A DNA stretch of 64,000 nucleotides, taken from the NCBI RefSeq assembly GCF_021049265.1, contig NZ_CP088018.1, positions 1,922,001 through 1,986,000 on the forward strand. The letters are read 5' to 3'. Positions 1 through 8,823 of this stretch are shown here, in pieces. The position numbers and the translations under genes are program-made. The notes below the pieces were generated by a model that ran no database searches, had not been told where the DNA came from, and worked only from the letters and a program-made list of their open reading frames with translations. This DNA is from Ruania suaedae (GTDB lineage Bacteria > Actinomycetota > Actinomycetes > Actinomycetales > Beutenbergiaceae). Position 1 is the first letter of the stretch, and each line of letters opens with the position of its first letter.

Positions 1-1302
<1,302 letters not shown>

Positions 1303-1303
<1 letters not shown>

Positions 1304-2220
1304 CAGTTCTCCGATCCCTCGTCCTCGGTGCCGCCGATCGGGCTGGACACGTCGGCCGCGTTCTGCCGGTCGTACTCCGGCCCGAGGTCGCCGGTCTGGC
1401 CGGCCTCGCGGAGCGTCGCCATCTGCGCCTGGTACTCCTCGGCGGAGACGACCGCGACGTTGAAGTACATGTACCCGTGGTACTCCCCGCAGAGCTCGGC
1501 ACACTTGCCCACGTAGGTGCCCTCCTCGTTCGGCGTCAGCATGAAGCTGTTCACCTCACCGGGGATGGTGTCCATCTTGTAGAGGAAGGCCGGGACCCAG
1601 AACGAGTGCGCGACGTCCCGGCTGCGCAGGGTGAACTCGACCGTCTCGCCCACCGGCAGATACAGCGTCGGGAAGTCGGCCGTCGCATCCATGGTGCCGT
1701 CGAGCTGGGCCTGGATCCCCGTGTCCCAGACGTCCTCGTCGGTGTAGACGAAGTCCCACGTCCACTGCCGGCCGTAGACGTCGATGTGCACATCGGCCTC
1801 GGTCTCGGGGTTGGTGATCTCCTCCTGCAGCGTGGCGGTGTAGTAGAAGAGCACGCCCACCATCACCAGCGGTACGAAGGTGTAGAGCAGCTCCAGCGGC
1901 AGGTGGTACCGCAGCTGCACCGGGAGCCTGTCGTCCCCCTTGCGCTTGCGGTAGGCGATCACGCACCAGATGATCAGGCCCCACGTGATGACCCCGACGA
2001 TCAGGGCCGCGATCCACGAGCCGTTCCACAGGGTGACGACGTTGTCGCTGTGCTCGGTGATCCCCGGTGTCCCGGGCAGCCACCCCCTCGAGACCTGTTC
2101 CGCAGAGCACCCGGCGAGAGCGAGCGCAGAGACGAGCCCGAGCGCCCCGAGGCCGACCGCGCGGCGCCTCGTGGTCCGGGAAGAGGGCGTTGGCACGATC
2201 CTCAAGCCTTCCGACGTCAT
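1303..2220 (-). CDS. ctaC: Cytochrome c oxidase subunit II
   Basis: Cu-A subunit of the aa3 oxidase, taking electrons from the bc1 complex/cytochrome c. 305 aa. The N-terminus is a lipoprotein signal ending LALAGCS with the lipidated Cys at about residue 38. Two membrane helices follow (about 60-85 and 105-130), then the periplasmic-type cupredoxin domain. The Cu-A ligands are visible: the His in DVAHSFWVP and the [12 protein letters not shown] motif (two Cys, His, Met). It is co-transcribed with ctaD and overlaps it by one base. The following gene upstream (FKBP) is separated by 169 nt, so ctaC probably has its own promoter there. Confidence 0.97.
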
Positions 2221-2299
2221 GATCCTGATCTACCGGCCACCGTCACGGTGCTGACCACTGACGCGGACACAGGCGTGCTGCGGTCTGCCGGCACCGCTC

Positions 2300-2305
2300 A
2301 CTCTA
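2300..2305 (-). promoter_or_regulatory. Candidate -10 element for ctaC
   Basis: TAGAGT on the minus strand, about 80 nt upstream of the ctaC ATG, in the only intergenic stretch before the operon. No convincing -35 box is seen. Weak call based on match to TAnnnT alone. Confidence 0.3.
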
Positions 2306-2389
2306 TCCTGAGATCGGCGACGGGAGCGCACCCGGCACGCCCTGGGGAGCCGGCCCGGACCGGCCGCCCACGCCCGCGAACGCCTGGTG

Positions 2390-3337
2390 TCAGCGTGCCG
2401 CGAGCACGTCCACGACGTGTGCGTAGGCGGGGCCCTGTTCGCTCGCCGGGGTCAGGACCAGCACCCGCGAACCGACCGGGACCTCCACCAGGGCGTCGAC
2501 GATCGAGCCGGAGCCCACGAACCCGGCATAGGGCCCGTCGCCGCCGGTCCCCTCGAGCGGCCAGCTGCTCCCGGCCGCGGTGCCGTCCCAGGCCGTGGTG
2601 GCGTAGCCGATGGCCACCGACTGCCCGGTGGCCACGGCCTCGCCGGAGCCCTCGGCGATCACGATCGAGTCCAGCTCCTGCGGTTCGGCGGCGTCCTCGG
2701 GCACGGTGACCGATGCCGGCTCACCCAGCCCTCCGGCGATCTCCACGGGCAGATCGGCGGCCGGGGTGACCTCGGCAGCGTCGGCCTCCCCGGTGGCGCC
2801 ACGACCGAACGCGTCGACGACGTCGACGACGAAGACGATGGTGTCCTCGGCCCCGATCCCGGCGTTGGGGTTACCGCCCTGCGGGCCGTACCCCAGGTCA
2901 TTGGGGATGCTCAGCAGCAGCCGGGAGCCGACGGGGTGCCCGGGTATCCCCTGCGTCCACCCCTGGACGACGCTGTTCAGGGAGAACATCGACGGCTCCC
3001 CGCGGCTGTAGGAGTCGTCGAACGTCTCCTGCTCGCCCCAGACGATGCCGGCGTAGTGCGCCACCACGACGGCGCCCTCCTCCACCTGCTCACCGTCGCC
3101 CTCGGAGAGCACCTCGACCTGCAACCCCTCGGGGGGTTCGGTGTCGTCGAAGCCGAACGCCGGCGCGTCGCCGAACTCGCCGTCCACCTCGGGCAGGGCC
3201 ACGTCCTCGGCGGCCGTGCTCGGTGCCGCATCCGTCTCCGGCGCGGGGCTCGGGCCCTCGTCCGCCTCGGCGCAGGCCGTCAGGGCAAGGCCGGCGGCGA
3301 GCAGGAGTGCCAGGGAGCGGGCAGGGCGGAGCGTCAC
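2390..3337 (-). CDS. FKBP-type peptidyl-prolyl isomerase lipoprotein with a degenerate second FKBP-like half
   Basis: Exported prolyl isomerase, probably a chaperone anchored to the outer face of the membrane. The GTG at 3337 is chosen because it places a short positive stretch and the lipobox LALTACAE directly at the N-terminus (315 aa); the frame stays open to a GTG at 3400, which would add 21 unlikely residues. Residues about 75-185 form a good FKBP domain (AHYAGIVW, FDDSYSRG, VVQGWTQGIPG, GYGPQGG). The C-terminal 130 residues resemble a second FKBP fold (VGSRVLVLTP, DGTAAGSSW) but lack the GW and GYG landmarks, so this half is probably structural or binding only. Confidence 0.85.
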   Translation of the reverse strand: MTLRPARSLALLLAAGLALTACAEADEGPSPAPETDAAPSTAAEDVALPEVDGEFGDAPAFGFDDTEPPEGLQVEVLSEGDGEQVEEGAVVVAHYAGIVWGEQETFDDSYSRGEPSMFSLNSVVQGWTQGIPGHPVGSRLLLSIPNDLGYGPQGGNPNAGIGAEDTIVFVVDVVDAFGRGATGEADAAEVTPAADLPVEIAGGLGEPASVTVPEDAAEPQELDSIVIAEGSGEAVATGQSVAIGYATTAWDGTAAGSSWPLEGTGGDGPYAGFVGSGSIVDALVEVPVGSRVLVLTPASEQGPAYAHVVDVLAAR

Positions 3338-3402
3338 AGGTGTCTCGTCTCGGTCGGAGGAGGTGGGAGGCGGGCGCGCGCTCGAGGAGCGATCACACAC
3401 GC

Positions 3403-3444
3403 CGACGGCCGCGCGGCACTCGCGGGGAGGCTACGCGGCCGTCG
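3403..3444 (-). terminator. Stem-loop after the A-type carrier gene
   Basis: Perfect 11-bp inverted repeat (3403-3413 with 3434-3444) around a 20-nt loop, starting 22 nt after the stop of the upstream minus-strand gene. GC-rich and without a T-run, as is usual for intrinsic terminators in actinobacteria. Confidence 0.55.
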
Positions 3445-3465
3445 TGGCTCGGGTGGAAGGTGGCG

Positions 3466-3825
3466 TCAGTGGAAGGAGTCGCCGCAGGCGCAGGAGCCAC
3501 CGGCGTTCGGGTTGTCGATCGTGAAGCCCTGCTTCTCGATGGTGTCGGCGAAGTCGATCGTCGCACCGGCGAGGTAGGGCACGCTCATCTTGTCAACGAT
3601 GACCTCGACGCCGTCGAAGTCACGAACCGCATCGCCGTCGAGGTAACGCTCGTCGAAGTAGAGCTGGTAGATCAGGCCCGAGCAACCGCCGGGCTGGACG
3701 GCCACACGCAGGCGCAGGTCGTCGCGACCCTCCTGCTCGAGGAGCGTCTTCACCTTGGTCGCAGCGATGTCGGTCAGGGCGACCTCGTGCTCGAGCGCTT
3801 CCGTGGTGGGCGTGGTCTGCGTCAT
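3466..3825 (-). CDS. erpA: A-type iron-sulfur carrier (HesB/IscA/ErpA family)
   Basis: Carries Fe-S clusters to apo-enzymes in the cytoplasm. 119 aa, the family's usual size. The three conserved cysteines are present: C48 in GGCSGLIYQ and the C-terminal pair C112/C114 in SCACGDSF. The ATG at 3825 is preceded by a GGAGAGA ribosome site. It stands alone between two hairpin/intergenic stretches. Likely clients in this window are lipoyl synthase and other Fe-S proteins, but that is inference. ErpA is the actinobacterial family name; IscA-like is equally acceptable. Confidence 0.9.
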   Translation of the reverse strand: MTQTTPTTEALEHEVALTDIAATKVKTLLEQEGRDDLRLRVAVQPGGCSGLIYQLYFDERYLDGDAVRDFDGVEVIVDKMSVPYLAGATIDFADTIEKQGFTIDNPNAGGSCACGDSFH

Positions 3826-3970
3826 CTGTCTCTCCGAAGGTCGTGCGCGCCGGTCTCCCGGCCTGCTAGCGGGAGCAACACCCGCCGTGCTCCCGGTATT
3901 CCCCGGCTCGTCCGGCGGGCCGGGGTCGCGAGGGCACCTACTGGGCGGCTTCCTGCCCGTCCAGGGTACG

Positions 3971-5149
3971 TCACGGAGCCCAGGTGCGCCGGATCCGCTC
4001 GGCCCGTCTCACCATGTCGTCCCACGGGTCCGCAGCGGCGGGCGGGTCCTGGTGCGCCAGACCTGGCGTGCGCGGGTCCCGGACGGGGTAGGTCGCGCTG
4101 ACGCCGACCCGGGCGCCGTCACGCCGGCTCACCTGCACGTCCTGCCCGACGGCGACCACCGGCACCCCGTGCGCCATCGCGGCCCGCCCGACCGCGGCCA
4201 CCACGCCGGTGTGCATGGCCGTGCCGTCCAGGGTGGTGCAGCCCGTGAGCACGAGATCGACCTCCCCGGACAGCTCGACCACCCCGGTCTCGGCCGCCAC
4301 CACCTCCGCCCCGGGCAGCAGCCGGGCGCCGAGCACGGCGAGCGCGAAGGCGGAACCACCGCCTGCGCCGGTGCCCTGATCGCGGGTGGGGCGAACCACC
4401 GGGCGTGGTCGGCTCCGCAGCTGCAGGCCCGAGCCGGCGCCTGCGGGGCCCCCGCCCTCATCGGCTGCCGCGAGGATGCGCTCGGCGATCTCGCCCACCG
4501 CTCGTTCCGCCTCCTGCGCCTGGGCCGGGGAGATACCGGGACGGCTCGACAACGCGGCGCCGGCCCCGTGCAGGCCGAGCAACGGCAGATCGGTGGCCGC
4601 GGCGACATCGAGCTGCACGTCGCCCAGTCGCTCGCGCAGTCGCGGGAGCGAGGCGAGGGCGTCGTCGAACCCCAGCAGCTCGGCTAGGCGTCGCAGGAAC
4701 CCGAGGCCACCGTCGTGGACCGCGGTCGGGCCCAGTCCGATCACGATCCGGGACGCGCCGGTCTGCAGCGCGGCCATCACCAGGTCGGCCACCGGCGCGG
4801 TCGTCCCCGTCCGGAGCAGCACACCGGCGTCGCTGCCCACGGAACCGCCGCCCAGGGCCACGCTGGTCTCCGCGAAAGCCGTACCGCCCGAGCGCCCGGG
4901 CACGTGCAGGAGCGCGGCCGGCACCCGGCCCGGATCGCCGCCCGGGATGTCCACCGGTCGCACGAGCACCGGGACGAGCTCGCCGCCGCGGGCGCTGCGC
5001 ACCGACTCCACGAGCTCCTCGTCGCCGTCGCTCATCGGGCGCTCGAGCACCTCGTGGCCGGCGGCCACCCACGCACCGGCCAGCGCGCGGGTGGCCTCCA
5101 CCGCGGACAGGGCGGGGCCGATGGCCCCGACAGAGATCAGCACACGCAC
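3971..5149 (-). CDS. Glycerate kinase family protein (divergent)
   Basis: The family phosphorylates glycerate to phosphoglycerate. 392 aa from the GTG at 5149, which begins VRVLISVGAIGP and follows CACACT by 6 nt (possible leaderless start); the frame is open 98 codons further upstream but without family similarity. Family landmarks are recognisable but altered: PMSDGDEEL where PMADGGEGT is usual, and GPTAVHDGGLGF where GGSATNDGG is usual. The C-terminal LTGCTTLDGTAMHTGVVAAVGR part is more typical. Activity on glycerate is therefore uncertain. It is divergent from the DUF3043 gene with 57 nt between the starts. Confidence 0.75.
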   Translation of the reverse strand: MRVLISVGAIGPALSAVEATRALAGAWVAAGHEVLERPMSDGDEELVESVRSARGGELVPVLVRPVDIPGGDPGRVPAALLHVPGRSGGTAFAETSVALGGGSVGSDAGVLLRTGTTAPVADLVMAALQTGASRIVIGLGPTAVHDGGLGFLRRLAELLGFDDALASLPRLRERLGDVQLDVAAATDLPLLGLHGAGAALSSRPGISPAQAQEAERAVGEIAERILAAADEGGGPAGAGSGLQLRSRPRPVVRPTRDQGTGAGGGSAFALAVLGARLLPGAEVVAAETGVVELSGEVDLVLTGCTTLDGTAMHTGVVAAVGRAAMAHGVPVVAVGQDVQVSRRDGARVGVSATYPVRDPRTPGLAHQDPPAAADPWDDMVRRAERIRRTWAP

Positions 5150-5193
5150 AGGGCCAGTGTGCCACCGCGGTCGGGGCCCACCGGCGCCTCGAC

Positions 5194-5199
5194 TAGGCT
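5194..5199 (+). promoter_or_regulatory. Leaderless-type -10 box (DUF3043 gene)
   Basis: TAGGCT, 7 nt before the GTG at 5207. No ribosome binding site lies between them, so transcription probably starts at or next to the start codon. Confidence 0.6.
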
Positions 5200-5206
5200 G
5201 GTCGAT

Positions 5207-5794
5207 GTGTTCGGACGGAAGAGGAACGAGGACCTGGCGCCCATCGTCGAGGACGAGGCGCCCGCGGGCAAGGGACGGCCGACCCCCCGACGGCGTGAAG
5301 CCGAGGCGCGGAACAAGCGGCCGCTGGTCCCGACCGACCGCAAGGCCGCCCGGCGCGAACAGCGGGCCAAGTACGCCCAGGCCCGGGAGCGCATGAACGA
5401 GGCGATGGTCACCGGTGACGACCAGCACATGCCCGCCCAGCACCGTGGCCCGGTGCGGCGCTACCTGCGCGACTACGTCGACGCCCGGTGGAACCTGGGC
5501 GAGCTGTTCCTGCCCATCGCCGCCCTCATCGTGGCGATCATGCTCGGTGCCAGCTTTCTGCCCGGCCTCACCGAGGTGGCACTGATCGCCTTCTACTCGC
5601 TGTACATCATCGTCTTCGTCGCCCTCACCGACGCCATCGTCCTGGCCTTCCGGCTGCGGCGGAAGGCCCGCATCAAGTTCGGCCCCGAACGGGTGGGCCG
5701 CGGGGTGATCCTGTACGTGATCATGCGCGCCTTCCAGCTACGCCGCACGCGGCTGCCCAAGCCGCAGAACGTCCGTGGAGCCTTCCCGGTCTGA
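5207..5794 (+). CDS. DUF3043 membrane protein
   Basis: Conserved actinobacterial protein of unknown function, 195 aa. The N-terminal 80 residues are cytoplasmic and strongly basic/charged (VFGRKRNEDL, RRREAEARNKRPL, DRKAARREQRAKYAQ). Then comes the family core RYLRDYVDARWNLGELFLP, two membrane segments (about 105-125 and 130-152) and a basic tail. The GTG at 5207 is chosen because it sits 7 nt after TAGGCT and begins with the family's VFGR(K). It is transcribed away from the glycerate-kinase-like gene. No function is proposed. Confidence 0.88.
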   Translation: MFGRKRNEDLAPIVEDEAPAGKGRPTPRRREAEARNKRPLVPTDRKAARREQRAKYAQARERMNEAMVTGDDQHMPAQHRGPVRRYLRDYVDARWNLGELFLPIAALIVAIMLGASFLPGLTEVALIAFYSLYIIVFVALTDAIVLAFRLRRKARIKFGPERVGRGVILYVIMRAFQLRRTRLPKPQNVRGAFPV

Positions 5795-5828
5795 GCGCCG
5801 GCTCGGCAGCGCCTCAGCCCGCGACCCG

Positions 5829-5834
5829 TAGGAT
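5829..5834 (+). promoter_or_regulatory. Leaderless-type -10 box (aldo/keto reductase)
   Basis: TAGGAT, 6 nt before the ATG at 5841, with no ribosome site in between. Confidence 0.6.
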
Positions 5835-5840
5835 CGCGGT

Positions 5841-6854
5841 ATGCACTTCCGACACCTCGGCCGCTCCGGCCTGAAGATCAGCGAGATCACCTACGGCAAC
5901 TGGATCACCCACGGCTCCCAGGTGGAGAACGACACGGCGACCGCGTGCGTGCGCGCGGCGCTGGACGCGGGGATCACCTCCTTCGACACCGCGGACGTCT
6001 ACGCCAACACCAAGGCCGAGGAGGTCCTGGGCGCGGCGCTGGCGGGCGAACGCCGCGAGAGCGTGGAGATCTTCACGAAGGTCTACTTCCCGACCGGCCC
6101 GATGGGACCGAACGACACCGGCCTGTCCCGCAAGCACATCATGGAGTCGATCAACGGCTCGCTGCGCCGGCTGGGCACCGACTACGTCGACCTCTATCAG
6201 GCGCACCGGTACGACTACGCCACGCCGCTGGAAGAGACGATGCAGGCGTTCGCCGACATCGTCCGGGCCGGCAAGGCCCACTACATCGGGGTCAGCGAGT
6301 GGACCGCCGACCAGCTGCGCGCCGGCCACGCCCTGGCCCGGGAGCTGGGGATCCACCTGGTCTCCAGTCAACCGCAGTACTCGATGGTCTGGCGGGTGAT
6401 CGAGGACGAGGTCGTGCCCACCTCGGCCGAGCTCGGTGTCTCCCAGATCGTCTGGTCGCCGATCGCCCAGGGCGTGCTGACCGGCAAGTACCTGCCCGGT
6501 CAGGATGCCCCGGAGGGATCGCGCGCCGCCGATGCCAAGGGCGGCGCGAAGATGATCGAGGGGATGCTGAATCGCGAGAACCTGCTGCAGCGGGTCCAGG
6601 ACCTGCGCCCGGTGGCCGAGGAGCTCGACCTGACGATGGCCCAGCTCGCCGTCGCGTGGGTGCTCCAGAACGACAACGTCGCCGCGGCCCTGATCGGCGC
6701 CTCCCGTCCCGAGCAGGTCGCCGAGAACGTGGCGGCTGCAGGCGTGCGGATCCCGGGCGAGCTCATGCAGCGCATCGACGAGATCCTCGGCGACAGTGTG
6801 GTGCGCGACCCGGCGCAGACGGAGAAGTCCTCCCCCAAGGAACGTCTCTGCTGA
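5841..6854 (+). CDS. Aldo/keto reductase, voltage-gated K+ channel beta-subunit-like
   Basis: NAD(P)H-dependent reductase of aldehydes or ketones with a TIM-barrel fold, cytoplasmic, 337 aa. Catalytic tetrad residues are visible: Asp in FDTADVY (with the Tyr four residues later), Lys in IFTKVYFP, and His in YQAHRYD. The C-terminal cofactor region reads AALIGASRPEQVAENV. The opening MHFRHLGRSGLKISEITYGNW is typical of the KCNAB-like subgroup (YghZ/Gpr relatives). The physiological substrate is unknown. It converges with pyrD, sharing a bidirectional hairpin. Confidence 0.93.
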   Translation: MHFRHLGRSGLKISEITYGNWITHGSQVENDTATACVRAALDAGITSFDTADVYANTKAEEVLGAALAGERRESVEIFTKVYFPTGPMGPNDTGLSRKHIMESINGSLRRLGTDYVDLYQAHRYDYATPLEETMQAFADIVRAGKAHYIGVSEWTADQLRAGHALARELGIHLVSSQPQYSMVWRVIEDEVVPTSAELGVSQIVWSPIAQGVLTGKYLPGQDAPEGSRAADAKGGAKMIEGMLNRENLLQRVQDLRPVAEELDLTMAQLAVAWVLQNDNVAAALIGASRPEQVAENVAAAGVRIPGELMQRIDEILGDSVVRDPAQTEKSSPKERLC

Positions 6855-6863
6855 GAGCCCCCT

Positions 6864-6894
6864 CGGCCGGCGCGGCGCTCAGCCGCGCCGGCCG
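6864..6894. terminator. Bidirectional terminator between the aldo/keto reductase gene and pyrD
   Basis: Perfect 13-bp GC stem (6864-6876 with 6882-6894) around the 5-nt loop GCTCA. It begins 10 nt after the reductase stop. The pyrD stop codon (6879-6881) lies in the loop, so the last pyrD codons form one arm. Confidence 0.75.
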
Positions 6895-7901
6895 CGGTTG
6901 ATCCGCCCGGGCCAGGCCGGGCCGGCGTAGATGAACGCCGAGTACGCCTGCACCAGGGTGGCGCCGGCGCGCAGATAGGCCTCGACGTCGGCCGCGTCCG
7001 AGATCCCGCCGACACCGATGACGACGGGCCCGGGCCCGAGCACGCGGCGCACCAGGCGCACGACCTCCAGCCCCCGGGGGCGCAGCGGCGGCCCCGACAG
7101 GCCCCCGGGGCCGTGCGCGTGATCGATCGTGGTGTTGACGGCCACCACACCGGCCAGCTCGAGCTCGCCGGCGAGGCGGGCGACGGCCTCGACGTCGGCG
7201 TCGGCCAGGTCGGGAGCGATCTTGACCAGGACCGGCACCTCGCGGGCGGCGGCCGCGGTCGCCGCGTCCCGGACGGCGCTGAGGATGGGACGCAGGGCGT
7301 CGGTCTGCTGCAGGTCGCGCAGGCCCGGGGTGTTGGGCGAGGAGACGTTCACGACGAGGTAGTCCGCATAGGGCGCCAGCGCCCGTGCGCTGGCGGTGTA
7401 GTCCTCGACGGCCGCCGCCGCCGGCGTGATCTTCGACTTGCCGATGTTGACGCCGAGGACCATCCGCCGGCCGTGCGGGCTGCGGCGCAGCCGCGCCAGC
7501 CTGCGGGCCGCGGCGTCGGCGCCGGCATTGTTGAACCCCATCCGGTTCACCAGGGCCCGCTCCGGCAGCAGCCGGAACAGCCGCGGCGGGGGGTTGCCCG
7601 GCTGCGGCAGCGCCGTCACGGTCCCGACCTCCACGAACGCGAAGCCGAGGGCGTCCAGGCCCGCTGCCATCGTCGCATCCTTGTCGAAACCGGCCGCCGC
7701 GCCCAGGACGCCGTGCAGCTCGCGGCCGAAGACGCTCCGCACGGGAGCTGTGGCCGTGCGTCCCAGCACCGCGCGCACCGTCTCCCGCAGCGGCGCGAGG
7801 GACCCGGTCGCGCGGATCAGCGCACCCGCGAGGCGGTGGGCCGCCTCGGGCTCGATCCGGGTGAAGACCTGGGAGAACAGCATGCTGTACGGGCTGACCA
7901 C
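6879..7901 (-). CDS. pyrD: Dihydroorotate dehydrogenase (quinone), class 2
   Basis: Oxidises dihydroorotate to orotate in pyrimidine synthesis, passing electrons to membrane quinone. 340 aa from the GTG at 7901 (VVSPYSMLF), chosen because it follows TAGGGT by 6 nt; a GTG at 7907 touches that box. Class-2 features: the N-terminal helical quinone-tunnel extension, [30 protein letters not shown], the catalytic Ser in [30 protein letters not shown] and [18 protein letters not shown]. Monocistronic and separated from the other pyr genes, as is common in this phylum. Confidence 0.97.
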   Translation of the reverse strand: MVSPYSMLFSQVFTRIEPEAAHRLAGALIRATGSLAPLRETVRAVLGRTATAPVRSVFGRELHGVLGAAAGFDKDATMAAGLDALGFAFVEVGTVTALPQPGNPPPRLFRLLPERALVNRMGFNNAGADAAARRLARLRRSPHGRRMVLGVNIGKSKITPAAAAVEDYTASARALAPYADYLVVNVSSPNTPGLRDLQQTDALRPILSAVRDAATAAAAREVPVLVKIAPDLADADVEAVARLAGELELAGVVAVNTTIDHAHGPGGLSGPPLRPRGLEVVRLVRRVLGPGPVVIGVGGISDAADVEAYLRAGATLVQAYSAFIYAGPAWPGRINRGRRG

Positions 7902-7907
7902 GCCCAC

Positions 7908-7913
7908 ACCCTA
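7908..7913 (-). promoter_or_regulatory. Leaderless-type -10 box (pyrD)
   Basis: TAGGGT on the minus strand, 6 nt before the GTG at 7901. It argues against the GTG at 7907, which directly abuts the box. Confidence 0.55.
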
Positions 7914-7917
7914 GCGC

Positions 7918-8379
7918 TCAGCCGTGCGCGATCCTCGCCGGCGAGGATCGCCACATCCAGAACAGGCCGAGCAGCGGCAGCACCGCGGGCACGTACCCGT
8001 ACCCGGCGCCGAAGTGCGACCACACGCTGGCATGGGGGAACAGATCGGGCTGGGCGAGGCTGAGCGCCCCGACGGTGAGGACGCCCACGAGTTCGAAGGT
8101 GACCGTCACCCAGGCCACCCGACGCATCCGGCGCCCGTTGTGCGCCATCGCCACGGTCGCCGCGAGGTAGACCACCGCGGCCACCGCCGAGAGCACGTAG
8201 GCCAGCGGAGCCTCCGAGGCGTCCCGGATCAGCTGGACGGCCGCCCTGGCCGTCGCGGAGACCGCGAACACGCCGTAGACGAAGATCAGCACCCGCCCCG
8301 CACCGTAGGCGGGCCTACGGGTGTCCTCGGCACTTCCCGCCTCACTCCCGGACTCTCTGCCGGCCCCGCCTGTGCTCAT
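7918..8379 (-). CDS. Small integral membrane protein, function unknown
   Basis: 153 aa from the ATG at 8379 (MSTGGAGRESGS); the start overlaps the stop of the preceding gene by four bases (ATGA). After a hydrophilic N-terminus come four predicted membrane segments (RVLIFVYGVFAVSATARAA; LAYVLSAVAAVVYLAATVAM; VAWVTVTFELVGVLTVGAL; YVPAVLPLLGLFWMW). It resembles the small integral membrane proteins of actinobacteria with the motif FPDASVWS (here FPHASVWS) but no function is known. It forms a two-gene unit with the gene at 8376-8738. Confidence 0.75.
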   Translation of the reverse strand: MSTGGAGRESGSEAGSAEDTRRPAYGAGRVLIFVYGVFAVSATARAAVQLIRDASEAPLAYVLSAVAAVVYLAATVAMAHNGRRMRRVAWVTVTFELVGVLTVGALSLAQPDLFPHASVWSHFGAGYGYVPAVLPLLGLFWMWRSSPARIAHG

Positions 8380-8738
8380 CCGCCCCCTCCCGACACCCAG
8401 ATCTGATGGACGCGCAGCTGGAGCACCATCATCGTCACGCAGGCGGCGACGAGCACCACCGAACTCCACCTCGACCTCTCGGCCACCGCGACCACCGCCG
8501 CCGCCGGGAGCAGCAGCGCCGTCGTCACCAGATAGCCCCACAGCAGCACGCCGTCGACCACGTGGCCGCGAGCGGTGAGCACCGCGGCGACCACCATCTG
8601 AACCACGATCCCCAGCTCGAGCACGGCACCGGCCAGCAGCTGGCGCAGGATCACCGCCTGGTCACGCACCGCTCGCACCACGCCCCAGATCGCGAGCAGC
8701 AGGGCTGCACCGACGAGCACGGCGATGACGATGGACAC
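8376..8738 (-). CDS. Small membrane protein, function unknown
   Basis: 120 aa from the GTG at 8738 (VSIVIAVLVGAALLLAIWGV), which lies 6 nt after TACTGT. Four hydrophobic segments cover nearly the whole protein; a conserved-looking RAVRDQAVILRQLLAGAVLELG stretch lies between the first two. It overlaps the downstream gene by four bases, so both are probably made together and may form a complex. No recognisable family function. Confidence 0.72.
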   Translation of the reverse strand: MSIVIAVLVGAALLLAIWGVVRAVRDQAVILRQLLAGAVLELGIVVQMVVAAVLTARGHVVDGVLLWGYLVTTALLLPAAAVVAVAERSRWSSVVLVAACVTMMVLQLRVHQIWVSGGGG

Positions 8739-8744
8739 GGGTGC

Positions 8745-8750
8745 ACAGTA
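8745..8750 (-). promoter_or_regulatory. Leaderless-type -10 box (two-gene membrane protein unit)
   Basis: TACTGT on the minus strand, 6 nt before the GTG at 8738. Confidence 0.55.
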
Positions 8751-8810
8751 GTGCGTCGCCCGCGGTGAGTGGCAGTCACGACCGTTGGACGGACCGGTGG
8801 GCGGCTCGCA

Positions 8811-8816
8811 TACGAT
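8811..8816 (+). promoter_or_regulatory. Leaderless-type -10 box (pepA)
   Basis: TACGAT, 7 nt before the GTG at 8824. The in-frame ATG at 8815 overlaps this hexamer, so it is unlikely to be translated. Confidence 0.55.
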
Positions 8817-8823
8817 GCATGAC

